Assembly (NCBI RefSeq): GCF_905220565.1
Contig: NC_059413.1
Location: forward strand, 13,307,501 to 13,371,500
From: Melitaea cinxia
Lineage: Eukaryota; Arthropoda; Insecta; Lepidoptera; Nymphalidae
DNA length: 64,000 bases
Direction of reading: 5' to 3'
Every line of letters begins with the position of its first letter. Position 1 is the stretch's first letter. Positions 11,163 through 22,498 of the stretch are shown one piece after another. The notes under the pieces are model-generated. The model was not told the DNA's origin and made no database searches. It saw only the letters and a program-made list of their open reading frames with translations. A program made the translations under genes and the position numbers.

Positions 11163-12846
11163 GCGCGCGCACGCACGCACGCACGCACGCACGACGCACG
11201 CACGCACGATCCTGGAATGCGAGGGAGTGGCCACACACCGGGCAACCATCCTTAGGGAAATAAGGACGCTTCGAGAAGCCTGTGAACGCCCTATGAGGCT
11301 TCTAAGCTTCTGGAAGGAGCTGGGCTAACTGAACTAGTCAGCCCTTTTTTCACGCATAATGGACCAGCATTGAGTCTAAATGCGGATAATCGAGCCCACA
11401 ACTACAGCTACATCTGAATTGCTTGCTTTGAATGTTCAACTTAAACTTCTCATTCTAATTAAATACACTTTAATTTGTTAATTTGTAAGTGACAGCAATG
11501 CCTCACTATTGAAATGAATAAAATATAGTTAACTTTATAATCATCAATATTTATACATACCTGTTTATAACAAAGCCTGGAATAGCGACCGATGCTAATG
11601 TCTGCCATATAAGGGCATCTCCCGTTTCTAAGAGGATATTTCTGGCCCGGTTGTCTTTCTGAAATTTGAAAAATTTTAATTTAATAATTTGTTATGAAGT
11701 ACTATAGCACACATCATTTTTTTTAATATTATGTAGAGCTAAACAGATGGACAGTCTGTCTGATTGATTACTTGTAATTGTTGGATGCTTGTAATACCAG
11801 GAGCATTACAAGCATGTTGTCAGCCCTAACCCCGACCGTAAAACATGGAACTATGACTACCTTACTCAACACTGGAAAGCAACACCACTTTAGAATAGTG
11901 ATATTTAGTTGTCGGTGATCTAGAGATTTCGAGCAGGACATATCTTGTTGAGCCCTACCTCAATTATCTATACATGTAAGGTAAATTTTACCTTATACAT
12001 TTTCAAACTCTTATCTCCAGTGTCAGCGAGCACGTAGGCGAATGCCAGGCCATAGCTCGCACGTACCAGCTTCACGGGCACAAGTGCACGAAACGACTCT
12101 CCGACTTCATTGGCATATCCTGCAAGCATGAACCTGTTTAGCGACCGTTACATTACCGGAGATGAAGGGTAAGTGGCTGAGAAATCCTAATTTAACATTT
12201 TATTGTATTTATTAGTATTCGAATGGTATAATCTGATCATTTGACTAGCCTGTTAGGGCAGTTTGTACTGGCACTGCTTTCTACTCTGGAGGTTTTGGGT
12301 TGTAATCCGTGTTGAGTATTTGTGTTAATTATTAGCAGTATTTAAATTATTTAGCTTTAACAGTTGCCTGTTACCTATAACACAAGTATTAAGTTGCTTA
12401 CCTTAGGAACAGACGACCATGTGTGTATGTCATGAGATATTTATTTATTTATTATTAAATTAGCTGTTAAGTGAATTGTAATTGAGTGGTACGCGGGGGT
12501 TGAGGGGGACTCCCCAATCTCCCCTCACACCTTTTCGCCCTTAAATTCATGCCAAAAGATTCTAAATTTCAACCAATTATTTTTATTGAAACGTGTGTGT
12601 GGATAGTACAATATTTATCACCTTTATGTCTTCGTCTATCTTCTTTTAAATCATGTATAAGTTTTTTTTTTTAATTTTTAAAGATTAAATACGATTACAT
12701 AAGAATTACATACGTATCTAATCACTTTATATTTATTTATTAAATTACCAATGTTTAGTAAAAAATAATTGTATTAAAAATTTATATTTCTTACCTAAAT
12801 ATCGCACCCATGTATCTCGGAATAAATCTTTTCCTTGTTCTGTCAT
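9949..12846 (-). CDS. MTFP1: Mitochondrial fission process protein 1 (MTFP1/MTP18), complete, 4 exons
   Basis: Joining complement(12795..12846, 11992..12119, 11561..11658, 9949..10126) gives 151 residues plus TAG, with GT/AG borders and matching phases throughout. Family landmarks in order: DLFRDTWVRYLG (residues 7-18), YANEVGESFRALVPV (19-33), WQTLASVAIPGF (78-89) and IPIIVGPID (126-134). These match the conserved blocks of MTFP1, a small mitochondrial inner-membrane protein of about 166 residues in mammals that is needed for normal mitochondrial division and inner-membrane homeostasis. Hydrophobic stretches fall near residues 31-50, 75-91 and 115-132, consistent with a multi-pass membrane protein. 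An in-frame TGA at 12853-12855, just upstream of the ATG, fixes the start. No clear poly(A) signal or promoter was recognised. Introns 1-3 carry repeats. The family assignment is from recognised motifs; function is inferred from the family. Confidence 0.93.
10181..10326 (-). mobile_element. RTE retroposon 3' end fragment in MTFP1 intron 3
   Basis: On the minus strand it encodes the end of an RTE frame (GRPARWTDDLRKIAGVGWMR-like, then AYVQQWTA), followed by TGATCTGACTGACTGA-like tail. Truncated at the 5' side. Confidence 0.75.
10371..10690 (+). mobile_element. tRNA-headed SINE, well preserved, in MTFP1 intron 3
   Basis: tRNA-like head with A box TGGTGTAGTGGTGCG and B box GGTTCGATTCC, then a ~250-bp body with ACACCTGATAGCG and tail AGGATGTTACAGGCTGAATC. 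An internal pol III promoter is implied by the boxes. Confidence 0.8.
11063..11208. repeat. (ACGC)n microsatellite, MTFP1 intron 3
   Basis: About 146 bp of ACGC units, with a GC run at 11161-11170 and one ACG slip near 11191-11193. Open frames reading through it are artefacts of the repeat. Confidence 0.97.
11561..11658 (-). CDS. MTFP1: MTFP1 exon 3
   Basis: Residues 61-92 plus two bases of Arg93. Acceptor TTTCAG|AAA, donor AACAG|GTATG. Contains the strongly conserved WQTLASVAIPGF block in the second membrane segment. Confidence 0.93.
11791..11965 (-). mobile_element. Retroposon family A fragment, MTFP1 intron 2
   Basis: Minus-strand copy ending at the 5' side GAGGTAGGGCTCAACAAG; the 3' tail block and A-run are absent. 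It stops 27 bases past the exon 2 donor. Confidence 0.75.
11992..12119 (-). CDS. MTFP1: MTFP1 exon 2
   Basis: Residues 18-60. Acceptor GCTTGCAG|GA, donor AAG|GTAAAA. It holds the conserved YANEVGESFR segment and the first hydrophobic helix (LVRASYGLAFAYVLAD). Confidence 0.92.
12239..12440 (+). mobile_element. tRNA-derived SINE, second type, MTFP1 intron 1
   Basis: TTAGGGCAGTTTGTACTGG with a B-box-like GGGTTGTAATCC, then a body ending TTAGGAACAGACGACC shared (inverted) with 41515-41745 and partly with 51985-52065. Confidence 0.6.
12795..12846 (-). CDS. MTFP1: MTFP1 exon 1 (coding part)
   Basis: Residues 1-17 plus the first base of Gly18. ATG at 12846-12844. The donor reads TTTAG|GTAAG on the minus strand. 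An in-frame TGA lies two codons before the ATG. Confidence 0.9.
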
Positions 12847-13208
12847 ATTTATTCAAATTACAAGTAGATAAAAAGTAAGAAGAAAAATGTAATAATTAGC
12901 AAATAGTTTTATCTTAAGAACTTAGCAACAAGATAACACACAAACCTCAACCGTTTTAATAAAATATCGAAATTTTAACACTTTTTTTTATATTTACTGA
13001 ATGTAATCACTGAACATTATTTACTAAAACGTAACGTTGATATTCAGAGTCAGTAACCTTTAAATATTAAAAATTGTATATTATAGTTATACATTATAAT
13101 TTATAATTAGTGACCTAAGTAACAATAAAATTAACATTCAATATTCATACTTTTACATCGACAACGAGAATAATTGTCACAAAGTCGTCTGACTGATATG
13201 CCAAATGC

Positions 13209-14138
13209 TAGCAGTGGGCGTTATTTAACGTAATCGGTTTCAGTAACTAGTTACGAAGCTAATAACCATATACGTAGTTTCGCCGATACGAATGTAACGA
13301 TTATTTTACGTACGCAGTTTTTTTGCGTACGCAGTTTTATCAAAAACTTGACACAACGACCGGCGCATAAGCGTTTTGCCTAATAACGTAACAGGTTACT
13401 AATATTAATCATTACAATACGCAGATACGCTTACGCGTAGGATAAAAAGAGATGGCTATAAGTACTATAGAATCATCTTTGTTTTCGAATATGCTCATGG
13501 GATTTTGTACGCAATTGACTATGAGCATAAGTTTATTTTAATACGCACAGTTTTTTTAAAGAAATTTTAATTTCGGTCGTGTTTCTTTTTAAATATTTTC
13601 GAATTTACTATTTAGCATTAAGTTAAGACAGTTGACGAGTGATTAATTATTAACGATTAATGTTATTGTCTCGTGTTGAAGTAGGTACTAAAATAGTATG
13701 GGTTTTTTGTTGTATTTTTAATTATATGTATGTATGTATTGTATTTCGAAAAATAATTAAAAACTGTACATAAAATCAAATGAACTTCTAAATACGCCTG
13801 CATCGATTATTATGACTATACAAAAATCAAAAAGTAATTTAAATAACATGTTTTGCAGCCAGTCGTAAGCCTGGATAAAATATGAAGGGAAATTAATTTA
13901 ATTATACTATCCATCAATATTAACGTACGTAACGGCATTCGTATATGTTACAAGTTATAACATATAACTACTTCATAACCATAATACAAACAAAAGTAAT
14001 ATAACGTCGCCGTCCCGTACTGATACTGTATACAAAAATAACTAGTTTCGAAAAATAAGCAGTTTCGAAACTAGTTACGCGTATCCACGAAACTACGTAT
14101 AACCGATTACACATAAAAGACGTTACGACCCACGACTA
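13209..14138. mobile_element. hAT-like 930-bp element with 8-bp target duplication
   Basis: Flanked by identical CCAAATGC at 13201-13208 and 14139-14146. Termini TAGCAGTGGGCGTTA and, inverted, TAGTCGTGGGTCGTAA, followed by a looser shared GTAATCGGTT. The interior is AT-rich and carries further inverted motifs (AACTAGTT, TACGTAGTTTCG). No transposase frame, so non-autonomous. Confidence 0.8.
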
Positions 14139-14445
14139 CCAAATGCCAATTGAACAATTAATAAAAATACAGATATGACTTATAACATAAATGTTGCCAT
14201 GTTGAAGAACATTCTACTAAATTAGATATATAGAGCAGGTCGTGTCATCCTCAATTTTGTTTCTTAAATTTTACACTAACTTGATAACATATTAAGGCAT
14301 GACTCAATTTATAAGCACAATAACTCGAATTTTAATAATTCAAAGCTTATATAATTTAAAATTCTATACGATACAATGTAATTGTTGGATCCCTAGCAAA
14401 ATTTTGGTTCAATTAAACAAATTCAATGGCTTTTGGAAGTCTGAG

Positions 14446-14963
14446 GGCCTGTTTCACCAGTTGTGAATAAAGTTTAACCTGCGAATAAGTTACGATTAGC
14501 CTTTAGCAGCAGGAGGTAAAATAGGCTATTAGGACCCGAAAAACTGACTGACTAATAAATTACAGCCTTTGGATTCCGTTTTGCAACAAGCCATGTCTCA
14601 TGAATACAGTGTAATTACATACGATGGAGAAAAAATACCTCATAAACTTTAAAATGTTTTTTTTTTTAATGAAAGTAAGATCCATGGGCCTTTGAAACCC
14701 ATGTCCTTTTTATTTCTAAAACATGCTATTTTTTTATCAAGGTAGGCGTTATTCAACAACATCTTTGTTTATCTCAGACTTATTATTAACAGTGGACTCA
14801 TGTCTCTAACAGAGACGTGAGTCCACTGACCAGTTCTTATTCTAACGTACGATGCATTTTTTTTAAATATGAAATAATTTTATATATATAATTTTTTTTT
14901 ATCTTATGTTGATTATCTTAACCTGTCAAATAGTGTTATCCACAACTGGTGAAACAGGTCCTA
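14446..14963. mobile_element. MITE with ~22-bp inverted ends and an internal hairpin
   Basis: Ends GGGCCTGTTTCACCAGTTGTG and CACAACTGGTGAAACAGGTC. A compact hairpin at 14790-14828 pairs CAGTGGACTC with GAGTCCACTG and GTCTCT with AGAGAC. Confidence 0.75.
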
Positions 14964-15345
14964 AGTAAATTAGGAAAAAAAAAACAAATACATAAACGAT
15001 AAAATCGAAATTCTCTCGTTAATATAAATTTTCACTAATTGAAACACTTAGAATTGAAATATGAACATATTTAAGCTATGTGATTTGCAGTTTAGTTTTT
15101 AGTACGTTATACGTATCTCATCGTGTCATTGTGACCTTTTAAACTTTTATTATGCTTAAATCAATAAACACTATATTTTAACATATAAATAAATATTGCT
15201 TTTAGTATTTCTAACTCTTTCGTTTACCTCTCGATATTACAAACCTTTCAACATTTCGAACTTTTAGTAGTTCGAAGTATTAGAAAAGCCGCCACAAGTT
15301 TAAACTTTCGAGAGTAAACTGTGTTGTAAAAGTTAATTAGGTATA

Positions 15346-16928
15346 CAGGGTGGCCGATCACTTGACGTCATAAAAAAAAATTTAGGTCCGGTATGTTGTG
15401 GGGTATCCGAATCACCCCCATGTATGTTACGCGATTTTTTATAGTTTAGGAGTTATGAATTTTTTTCGATTTTATGAGAAATTTCGACTTGACCATCTTA
15501 AAAAATTTCTAAAAAAAAAAGCAAAAATCTTTTTAGGGTTTTATTTTTTGCAACTAAATTTGCATAAGTTATACTTTTATGCATAAAATAATCAGCTTCG
15601 TCGCTTTGATGAAAGTTATGAAAATGTTGGTCTAAAGTCAAAAATCTACGTTCTGTGAATTAGGACTTAAATTTTCAACTTTAAATTAAAAATCTAAACA
15701 GGTGACCTTATGATTTCTTAGTTAGTCTTAAAAATGCGCCAGACTCTCAGCTTTCATAATAATAATAAAAAAGCCGTACTTAATATGGAAAATTTGGCTA
15801 AAATCGGTCTTCAAAGACAGCAAGGTGGAGAATTCTTAAAATTAGCCTATTGATTAAAAAATTTTTTTTATCATTCCTAAGGCTAATTAATGATTAGAAA
15901 ATGCTGGAAACCTATTTTGTTGGTTGGATAAAAAAAGTTTTAGGCTTTTAAGTAAGAACGAGATCATAATGTTAAAATCATTTAAAATTTTTAAAATTTA
16001 TAATAAATGTTCAACGTGGCCAGTTCCAGAAACAATACACATTCTATACCGTCGTAAAAAAACGGCAAATTTTACTTGCAATAACAATAGGCTGAAAGAA
16101 TAAGAAACTATATTGCTATCTCCCTCACTCTCGGTGGCAAAGAGGCCGATCGCAACCGATCAAAGCTAGTTCGTTAGTTACTGATCTCAGTTGTGCTCAC
16201 ATTGTGTTTACTGATACTTGTGTCACCATTCGTTATTTCATTGCTACTGAAGGTGGCCACGTTGAACATTTATTATAAATTTTAAAAATATTAAATAATT
16301 TTAACATTATGATCTCGTTCTTACTTAAAAGCCTAAAACTTTTCTTATCCAACCAACAAAATAGGTTTCCAGCATTTTCTAATCATTAATTAGCCTTAGG
16401 AATGATAAAAAATTTTTTTTAATCAATAGGCTAATTTTAAGAATTCTCCACCTTGCTGTCTTTGAAGACCGATTTTAGCCAAATTTTCCATATTAAGTAC
16501 GGCTTTTTTTTATTATTATGAAAGCTGAGAGTCTGGCGCATTTTTAAGACTAACTAAGAAATCATAAGGTCACCTGTTTAGATTTTTAATTTAAAGTTGA
16601 AAATTTAAGTCCTAATTCACGGAACGTAGATTTTTGACTTTAGACCAACATTTTCATAACTTTCATCAAAGCGACGAAGCTGATTATTTTATGCATAAAA
16701 GTATAACTTATGCAAATTCAGTTGCAAAAAATAAAACCCTAAAAAAATGTTCGCTTTTTTTTTAGAAATTTTTTAAGATGGTCAAGTCGAAATTTCTCAT
16801 AAAATCGAAAAAAATTCATAACTCCTAAACTATAAAAAATCGCGTAACATACATGGGGGTGATTCGGATACCCCACAACATACCGGACCTAAATTTTTTT
16901 TTATGACGTCAAGTGATCGGCCACCCTG
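15346..16928. mobile_element. Foldback element with ~675-bp near-perfect inverted arms
   Basis: Left arm 15346-16022 and right arm 16254-16928 are reverse complements with only scattered mismatches or 1-2 base indels. Outer ends CAGGGTGGCCGATCACTTGA and its complement, flanked by TATA on both sides. The 231-bp spacer 16023-16253 encodes nothing recognisable. The high arm identity suggests a recent insertion or active homogenisation. Transposase class unknown. Confidence 0.92.
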
Positions 16929-18304
16929 TATATTTTAATAAACATATATGATATACTAAAAGACAAAATTATGTAAAGAGCATTATCATTTGATTGTAAA
17001 TGTTTACATAGACAGTTTGTTTCTACATTGGATTCGTATGATAATGTTTTCTTTTATGTAATAATTAAAACAGTCCTATTAATTACTAAACTTTAACGCA
17101 ATACTTAAACTTTTAACGCAAATCGGTCGACCGTTTTATTCAAACTTGATGACATAATATATAAACATATGTATGATAACGACATCATTTTCATCTCACG
17201 ATTTAAATAAATACTTTTTAAACAGTATTAGGAAGAGTATATAAAAGCATTAAACAAGTACGATAATAATTTTTTTATCAAAATAGTAGTTAATAATAGT
17301 TTCGATCGGTTTCACCAATCAGCTGTTCTTTCATTCGGCCTTCAAATAACAATTTTGTTCAGTACTTAAGTTGACAAGTCGTGAGTGATGTGTTATAGGT
17401 TATGTGTATGTTATTTTTGTGCAAAATAATTACGCAAAATGTTTCAAATACAGCAACATATACGTTTTGAATGCGTAAAATGACGTGTTTATAAAGAATG
17501 TGATTAAATCGTAAGTTGTAGTTATAATTTTTTATTAAATAATAAATAATGAACAGTCGAAAAACTAAAATATCATAAAGAATGGAGTGTTTTCTTTTCA
17601 ATTTTAATTGAAATGACAACAGACTGTTGTTTTACCAAATAAAAAACAGTGATGTCGCTTTTACTTTCAATTGTTCAAGTTTCGCGAAGGTTAATAAACT
17701 TGTAATTGTGTTGTGTAAATTATTTCGAATGACTTATAACTACAAAATCGAAAACAACGTACCTACGTAATTAAATGTTTTATTTTTTACTTTTTCGTCG
17801 ACAAAACTTGCGTTGAATAAAAATGTGTACTCTTTATATTTCAAAGCCACTGTACAATTTCATAATGTACACTTTGAATGTTGAAATATAAATATCATTA
17901 CAATAATTATTTACTTAATTTAATGATGAAACACTAAAATGACGCATCGCGACTTGAATGAAATGTAAATAACGACAAGAAAACTTTTAAAATAATTTTG
18001 TTATTAGTTATATACACATAATATATTAGTTTGCCGTGTTTACTTCGCTGGGTGACAATTTTCGTAGAGCTACTAAACCGATTTTGAAAGAATATTCAAA
18101 ATCAGTTCAGGAGCTCCATAGATTAGCCCCTACAAACAAACAAACAATCTGAGCTAACTCTACCTTTTTATTATATTAGCATTAAATTACACAATCTATG
18201 CACTTCTATACTCGTAGTTCGTATTGAATTAAAATTTATTATGACTCATTTCAACATTGAGATATCGACATTGGGATTATACAGAAAATTTTAATCAGCT
18301 CATG
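16929..18304. other. AT-rich stretch without recognised gene
   Basis: No coding signal. A possible decayed Helitron-like piece sits near 18030-18175 (ACTAAACCGATTTTG..., TTAGCCCCTACAAACAAAC) but has no clear ends. Confidence 0.45.
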
Positions 18305-18431
18305 GTTTTTTTTTTATGTCACTAGGTCGGCAAACAAGCGTACGGCTCAGGTAAGTGATTACCGTAGCTTATAGACGCCTGCAACACCAGAAGCATCGCA
18401 AGCGCGTTGCCGACCCAATCCCCAATCCTCC
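18305..18431 (-). mobile_element. Retroposon family A, 3' half
   Basis: Minus-strand copy: T-run, ACTAGGTCGGCAAACAAGCG, up to CCAGGAGCG. 5'-truncated, as is usual for target-primed retroposition. Confidence 0.85.
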
Positions 18432-18481
18432 CAGGAGCGTCTTAACCAAAACAATGGCCATAGAACTGAATCGAAATATGA

Positions 18482-18693
18482 AGTAGGTCATAGCGGGTAA
18501 TCTGGTTTAAAATTCGGTGCAGCTCGACCGGGGAAGTACCTGAACCTTCCAGAATAACACAGCTCACAAGCAGGGTTGTATTTCTGTGGCGAGTAAGGTA
18601 GCCAGAGGTCTCCTGGTGATACGCTGTGTTGACGGCAGAGGTAGAGTCGGCAACGCGTTTGCGATATTTCAGGTGTTACAAGCGCTGGTAAGC
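18482..18693 (+). mobile_element. Retroposon family A, diverged
   Basis: GTAGGTCATAGCGGGTAATC to TGTTACAAGCGCTGGTAAGCG; runs directly into the next element. Confidence 0.7.
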
Positions 18694-18990
18694 GTTTGCT
18701 GTGTGGTTACGGCAGTAAAGAATATAGCCACCCAAGGAATAACACAGTTCCACTACCATCTTGGAACTTAAAAAGCCGACAGATGACGGGATAGCCATCT
18801 AACTGCTGGGCTTGAAATACGCATGCCGAAGACGGGCAGCAGCGTTTTCGGTGCGACAAAGCCAGTCCTACGGTTACCAACCTGCCTGCCCAGCGTGGTG
18901 ACCGTATGGGCAAAACACATGAGTTCACTCCATTTTTGGCGCGAACTTGTGGAGGCCTATGTCCAGCAGTAGACTGTATTAGACTGAAGT
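18694..18990 (+). mobile_element. Retroposon family B (RTE-like 3' tail)
   Basis: Starts TGTGTGGTTACGGCAGTAAAG and ends GGAGGCCTATGTCCAGCAGT...GACTG. Same layout as 24375-24645 (minus) and 46990-47285. Its last ~60 bp match the RTE 3' end, suggesting a SINE that borrows an RTE tail. Confidence 0.75.
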
Positions 18991-19141
18991 GAAGCGTTCG
19001 TATCGTAGGCTACGGAAACCGCTTATCATCATGTGGAAAGTACTCTTGTTTGACACCTTAGTGATATGAAAAAATGTATATCAGTGAAATGATAAATACC
19101 TGGCGTGCTCATATAACGCTAAACTTAAGGATAGATTTGAA

Positions 19142-19512
19142 TTCATCGTCATCGTCATTGACAACTGATAGAATATAAACAAATAAACATAGATCTCTCT
19201 TGCAAAGTTTTCCACTTTTCGCGGTCCAGTGATGCTAGCGTCCAGTGGCTGTCAGTGACCTGTTTAATGTCACCTGTCAACCTAGTGGAGGGTCTTCCAA
19301 TGCTACGCTTACCGCGGCGAGGCCGCCACTCCAACACCTTGAGACCCCAACGTCCATCAGTTGTTCGAAATATGTGCCCCTCTCGTTGGCACTTTAAGTT
19401 TGCGATCCGTTTGACTACGTCGGCTACTTTAGTTCTTCTACGTATCTCCTCATTTCTGATTTGATGGCGCAGAGAGACTCCAAGCATGTCTCTCTCCGTC
19501 GCCCGTTGAGTG
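19142..19512 (-). pseudogene. RTE non-LTR retrotransposon reverse transcriptase, C-terminal fragment
   Basis: The open frame on the minus strand (19487-19155) reads MLGVSLRHQIRNEEIRRRT, then VLEWRPRRGKRSIGRPSTR, the conserved C-terminal region of RTE-clade polymerases. 5'-truncated, and it loses the usual AYVQQWT ending. Confidence 0.8.
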
Positions 19513-19940
19513 ATCTAAGCCTTCATATAATATTATATTGTAAAATTACAAAAAAAAAGTGAAGTTTTTCCATCGCACATAAAATAAACTGATGATAAAA
19601 GAAATAAAAATAAAATATAATAATTTAAACTGAGAATGTCAGGTATAAAGGCAGTAAACTTTTTTTTTTTAATTTATAGTCTATCCTGTGAATTTGTTCA
19701 AATAGGCAAATATATATAAAATCGTCAGGCCATTGACTCATTACGAAATCTCAAAAAAAAAAAAAAAAAAAAAATTACAGACATAAAGATGAAATTTGGC
19801 AGGGAGGTAGTTTATAGTTAGTAGACATCTGCTAAGAACGGATTTTTCGATAGGACCGTATTAAATGTGTCTAAGGGCTCTTACAAGTTTGTACGGTAGT
19901 CCTTAATTTTTTCTGCTAATAAATTGAAACTTGACAGGAT

Positions 19941-20291
19941 AATTGTGTTTGCAGGCAAACGAAGAAAAACCGACTTCAATTATATCGGCAAGTAATACAA
20001 CGTAGGTAGGCGAAAAAATAGTCAAGTAAATACGCATTATGAAATATTACTCCAAAAGTTTTAATCAGATCTCGATGACGTTTAAATGTGACTACATGAC
20101 AAACATCGGCTTTCGATTAAATTAAAAATCATTAAAATCGGTATACCCAGTAAAAAGTTATGCGGATTTTCGAGCGTTTCTCTCGATTTCTCTGGGATCC
20201 CATCATCAGATCCTTATCATGGTACCAAACGAGGATATACATATATATACGGTCGAATTGAGTAACCTCCTCCATTTTTTGAAGTCGGCTT
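19941..20291 (-). repeat. CCGACTTCAA-ended repeat
   Basis: Begins (plus strand) GTTTGCAGGCAAACGAAGAA, AAACCGACTTCAATTATA, and ends TTTTTGAAGTCGG, so it has short inverted ends. Interior phrases GGATCCCATCATCAGATCC and TACCCAGTAAAAAGTTATGC recur at 33088-33512. Confidence 0.7.
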
Positions 20292-20830
20292 AAAATAGAT
20301 AATAGTTAGTAGATGTTCTCTTATAACGGATTTTATGACAAGGACCGCCTAAAAAATGTCTTAGGACCGTCGAAAGATTTTCTAAAATTTCTTATTTTTA
20401 TGCTACCAACATGAAATTTTGCAGAGAGATAGTTTACATTTAGTAGAGGTCCTCTAAGAACACCTTACTAACTAAACTTACCCAATCAAAAGCTGCCTTG
20501 ATATGAGTAATAGCATGGCTTGTCATATTCAGGTAGTCATTCGATTCGGTAGTAATTTAAAAAAAACTTTTTTTTTAAACCTTAACTATTATTCATTACG
20601 CGTTTTTATTGCGACACTAAGTGTATCATTTCAAGTCAAACAATTAAGGCATACATAATATAAAGGGGATAAACAAAATACCTTATTTTTTACTATTCCC
20701 GTATTTAATTATTTGAAATTACTAGGTAGGTATTCATATAGTTAACGCAAGATATTACCAATTTTATAATAAAACGCAGTTTTTAAAGTAAATACGGACT
20801 TTCTTGTGGATTCATCACTTTTAACTATTA

Positions 20831-21025
20831 CTAGCTGCGCAGACAGACTTCGACCTGTCAAAATATATAGTAAAAAAAAAAAAAAAAATAATTCTTTTTT
20901 CTTTTAGTATAAAAATATTCCGTGGGCCTTAAGGAACGTATCAAAAATAAATCAGCCGAATCGGTCGAGCCATTTTCGAGTTATGCACTTAAAAAACATT
21001 CATTTTTATTTATATAACATAGATT
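20831..21025 (-). mobile_element. Helitron-like fragment
   Basis: CTAG at the left (3' end on minus), with the interior GAATCGGTCGAGCCATTTTCG seen in related copies. Confidence 0.45.
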
Positions 21026-21151
21026 CATTAATTAAATAAACAGTGTCAAAAATTATTTAAAACAGATTCATTAGTGCTTTAAAACCTACATAAATACAAG
21101 TTATTTTTGATTTTGATTTTGAATAAAAACGAATCTAATAAGTGATGTACT

Positions 21152-21428
21152 CGTAGGGCACAGCAGGAAATTTTCTGCTCAAAATACGGAGCAGTCCGAC
21201 TGGGGTAGTACCCCGACCTTACAGAAGATCACAGCAAAATAATACTGTTTTCAAGCAGTATTGTGTTCCTGTTGGTGAGTAAGGTGACCAGAACTCTTGA
21301 GGGGAATTAGGGGTGGGGTCGGCAACGCGCTTGAGATGCTTTTGGTGTTGCAGATGTCTATAAGTTACGGTAATCGCTTACCATCAGGTGAGCCGTACAC
21401 TTGTTAGCCGACCTAGGTGTAAAAAAAA
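21152..21428 (+). mobile_element. Retroposon family A, near full length
   Basis: GTAGGGCACAGCAGG to ACCTAGGTGTAAAAAAAA; 5' end slightly short. Confidence 0.87.
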
Positions 21429-21588
21429 CGAAATTTGACCATAATTAAAAATTGAAATTAAGGACCATAAAAAAATTCAATTCAACTACAGACTTTGACA
21501 ATTAACAAAAGAGTAAAATACATGGTAGTATGTGTAATGGTTTTTTTTTTTATTGATATAATATATTTATATGAATAATTCAAAAAAA

Positions 21589-21712
21589 GATATTAGCATT
21601 CTACACTCTTTCTCTATATGAACTATAAGTGTGCGGAATTTCATACTATTCCGTCCGCGCAATTTTCGTAAAAAGGTGTACAAAGTTTTTGCTTATATAG
21701 TATAGATAAACC
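21589..21712 (-). mobile_element. Helitron-like 5' end fragment
   Basis: Minus strand begins TCTATACTATATAAGCAAAAA and matches the 5' part of the full copy at 62017-62352 (GCGCGGACGGA...GTATGAAATT). Confidence 0.65.
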
Positions 21713-21743
21713 AGAATGTTCAAAAAATAAATCGGAAGCATCG

Positions 21744-21800
21744 CTTTAGTGTAGTGGTACAACGTGTTGGCGCCCACACACCGACGGTTGTGAGTTTAAT
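21744..21800 (+). mobile_element. tRNA-headed SINE, head fragment
   Basis: TTTAGTGTAGTGGTACAACG with CACCGACGGTTGTGAGTT, the head of the 10371-10690 family; no body follows. Confidence 0.5.
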
Positions 21801-22171
21801 TAATAAAATTAAACATAGATAAAATAATAAGAAAAATAGAAAAAAAAAAATAGCAATTACACAAATAAATGACCTATGACACTTTTTTTAAATTTAATGC
21901 GTTTGACCGTACGATCAGTACTGAGTTGATGATAACATACAACATATTAAGAAAATAATTTATACTAACGTGTAAAAATACAAACATTAGAAATGTAAAT
22001 ATCAGATATAATTTATTAAAAGTAATCTATTTTAATTTAATTTCCTGAAAAATATGAAAAACAACATAAAGGACATAAGATTTTTTATCTTTTACAAATA
22101 AACTATATTTTAAATACATAAGACTTGTGCAAATTATGTTTATGCGAACCAGTTATTGATTTATGACAGTA

Positions 22172-22498
22172 CTAGCTGTGCCCGCGAATTCGTCCGCGTG
22201 GAATATAACAAAAAAGTTATTGTTCAGTTCAGAGACTTATAAAATATATAAATTTCTATACTAAATGTAGCCTAAGTTACTCCTTACTTCATCAACCAGT
22301 GAAAGTCTTGTCAAAATCGGTCCAACCGTTTTAGAGATTAGCCGGAACAAACAGGCAGGCAGACAGACAGATAAAAATTGTAAAAAATGCTATTTTGGTA
22401 TATGTACCGTGTATACATCCATATGCATTTAGTAAAAAGCGGTTATTTTAATATTACAAACAGACACTCCAATTATATTTATTTGTATTGAGTATAGA
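22172..22498 (-). mobile_element. Helitron-like non-autonomous element, full-length copy
   Basis: CTAGCTGTGCCCGCG at the 3' end and GTATAGA (TCTATAC inverted) at the 5' end; interior collinear with 573-881. Confidence 0.75.

Noticed and set aside
10993..11263. Several overlapping frames of 63-81 residues with THAR or CVRA repeats
   Set aside because: They only translate the (ACGC)n microsatellite on both strands.
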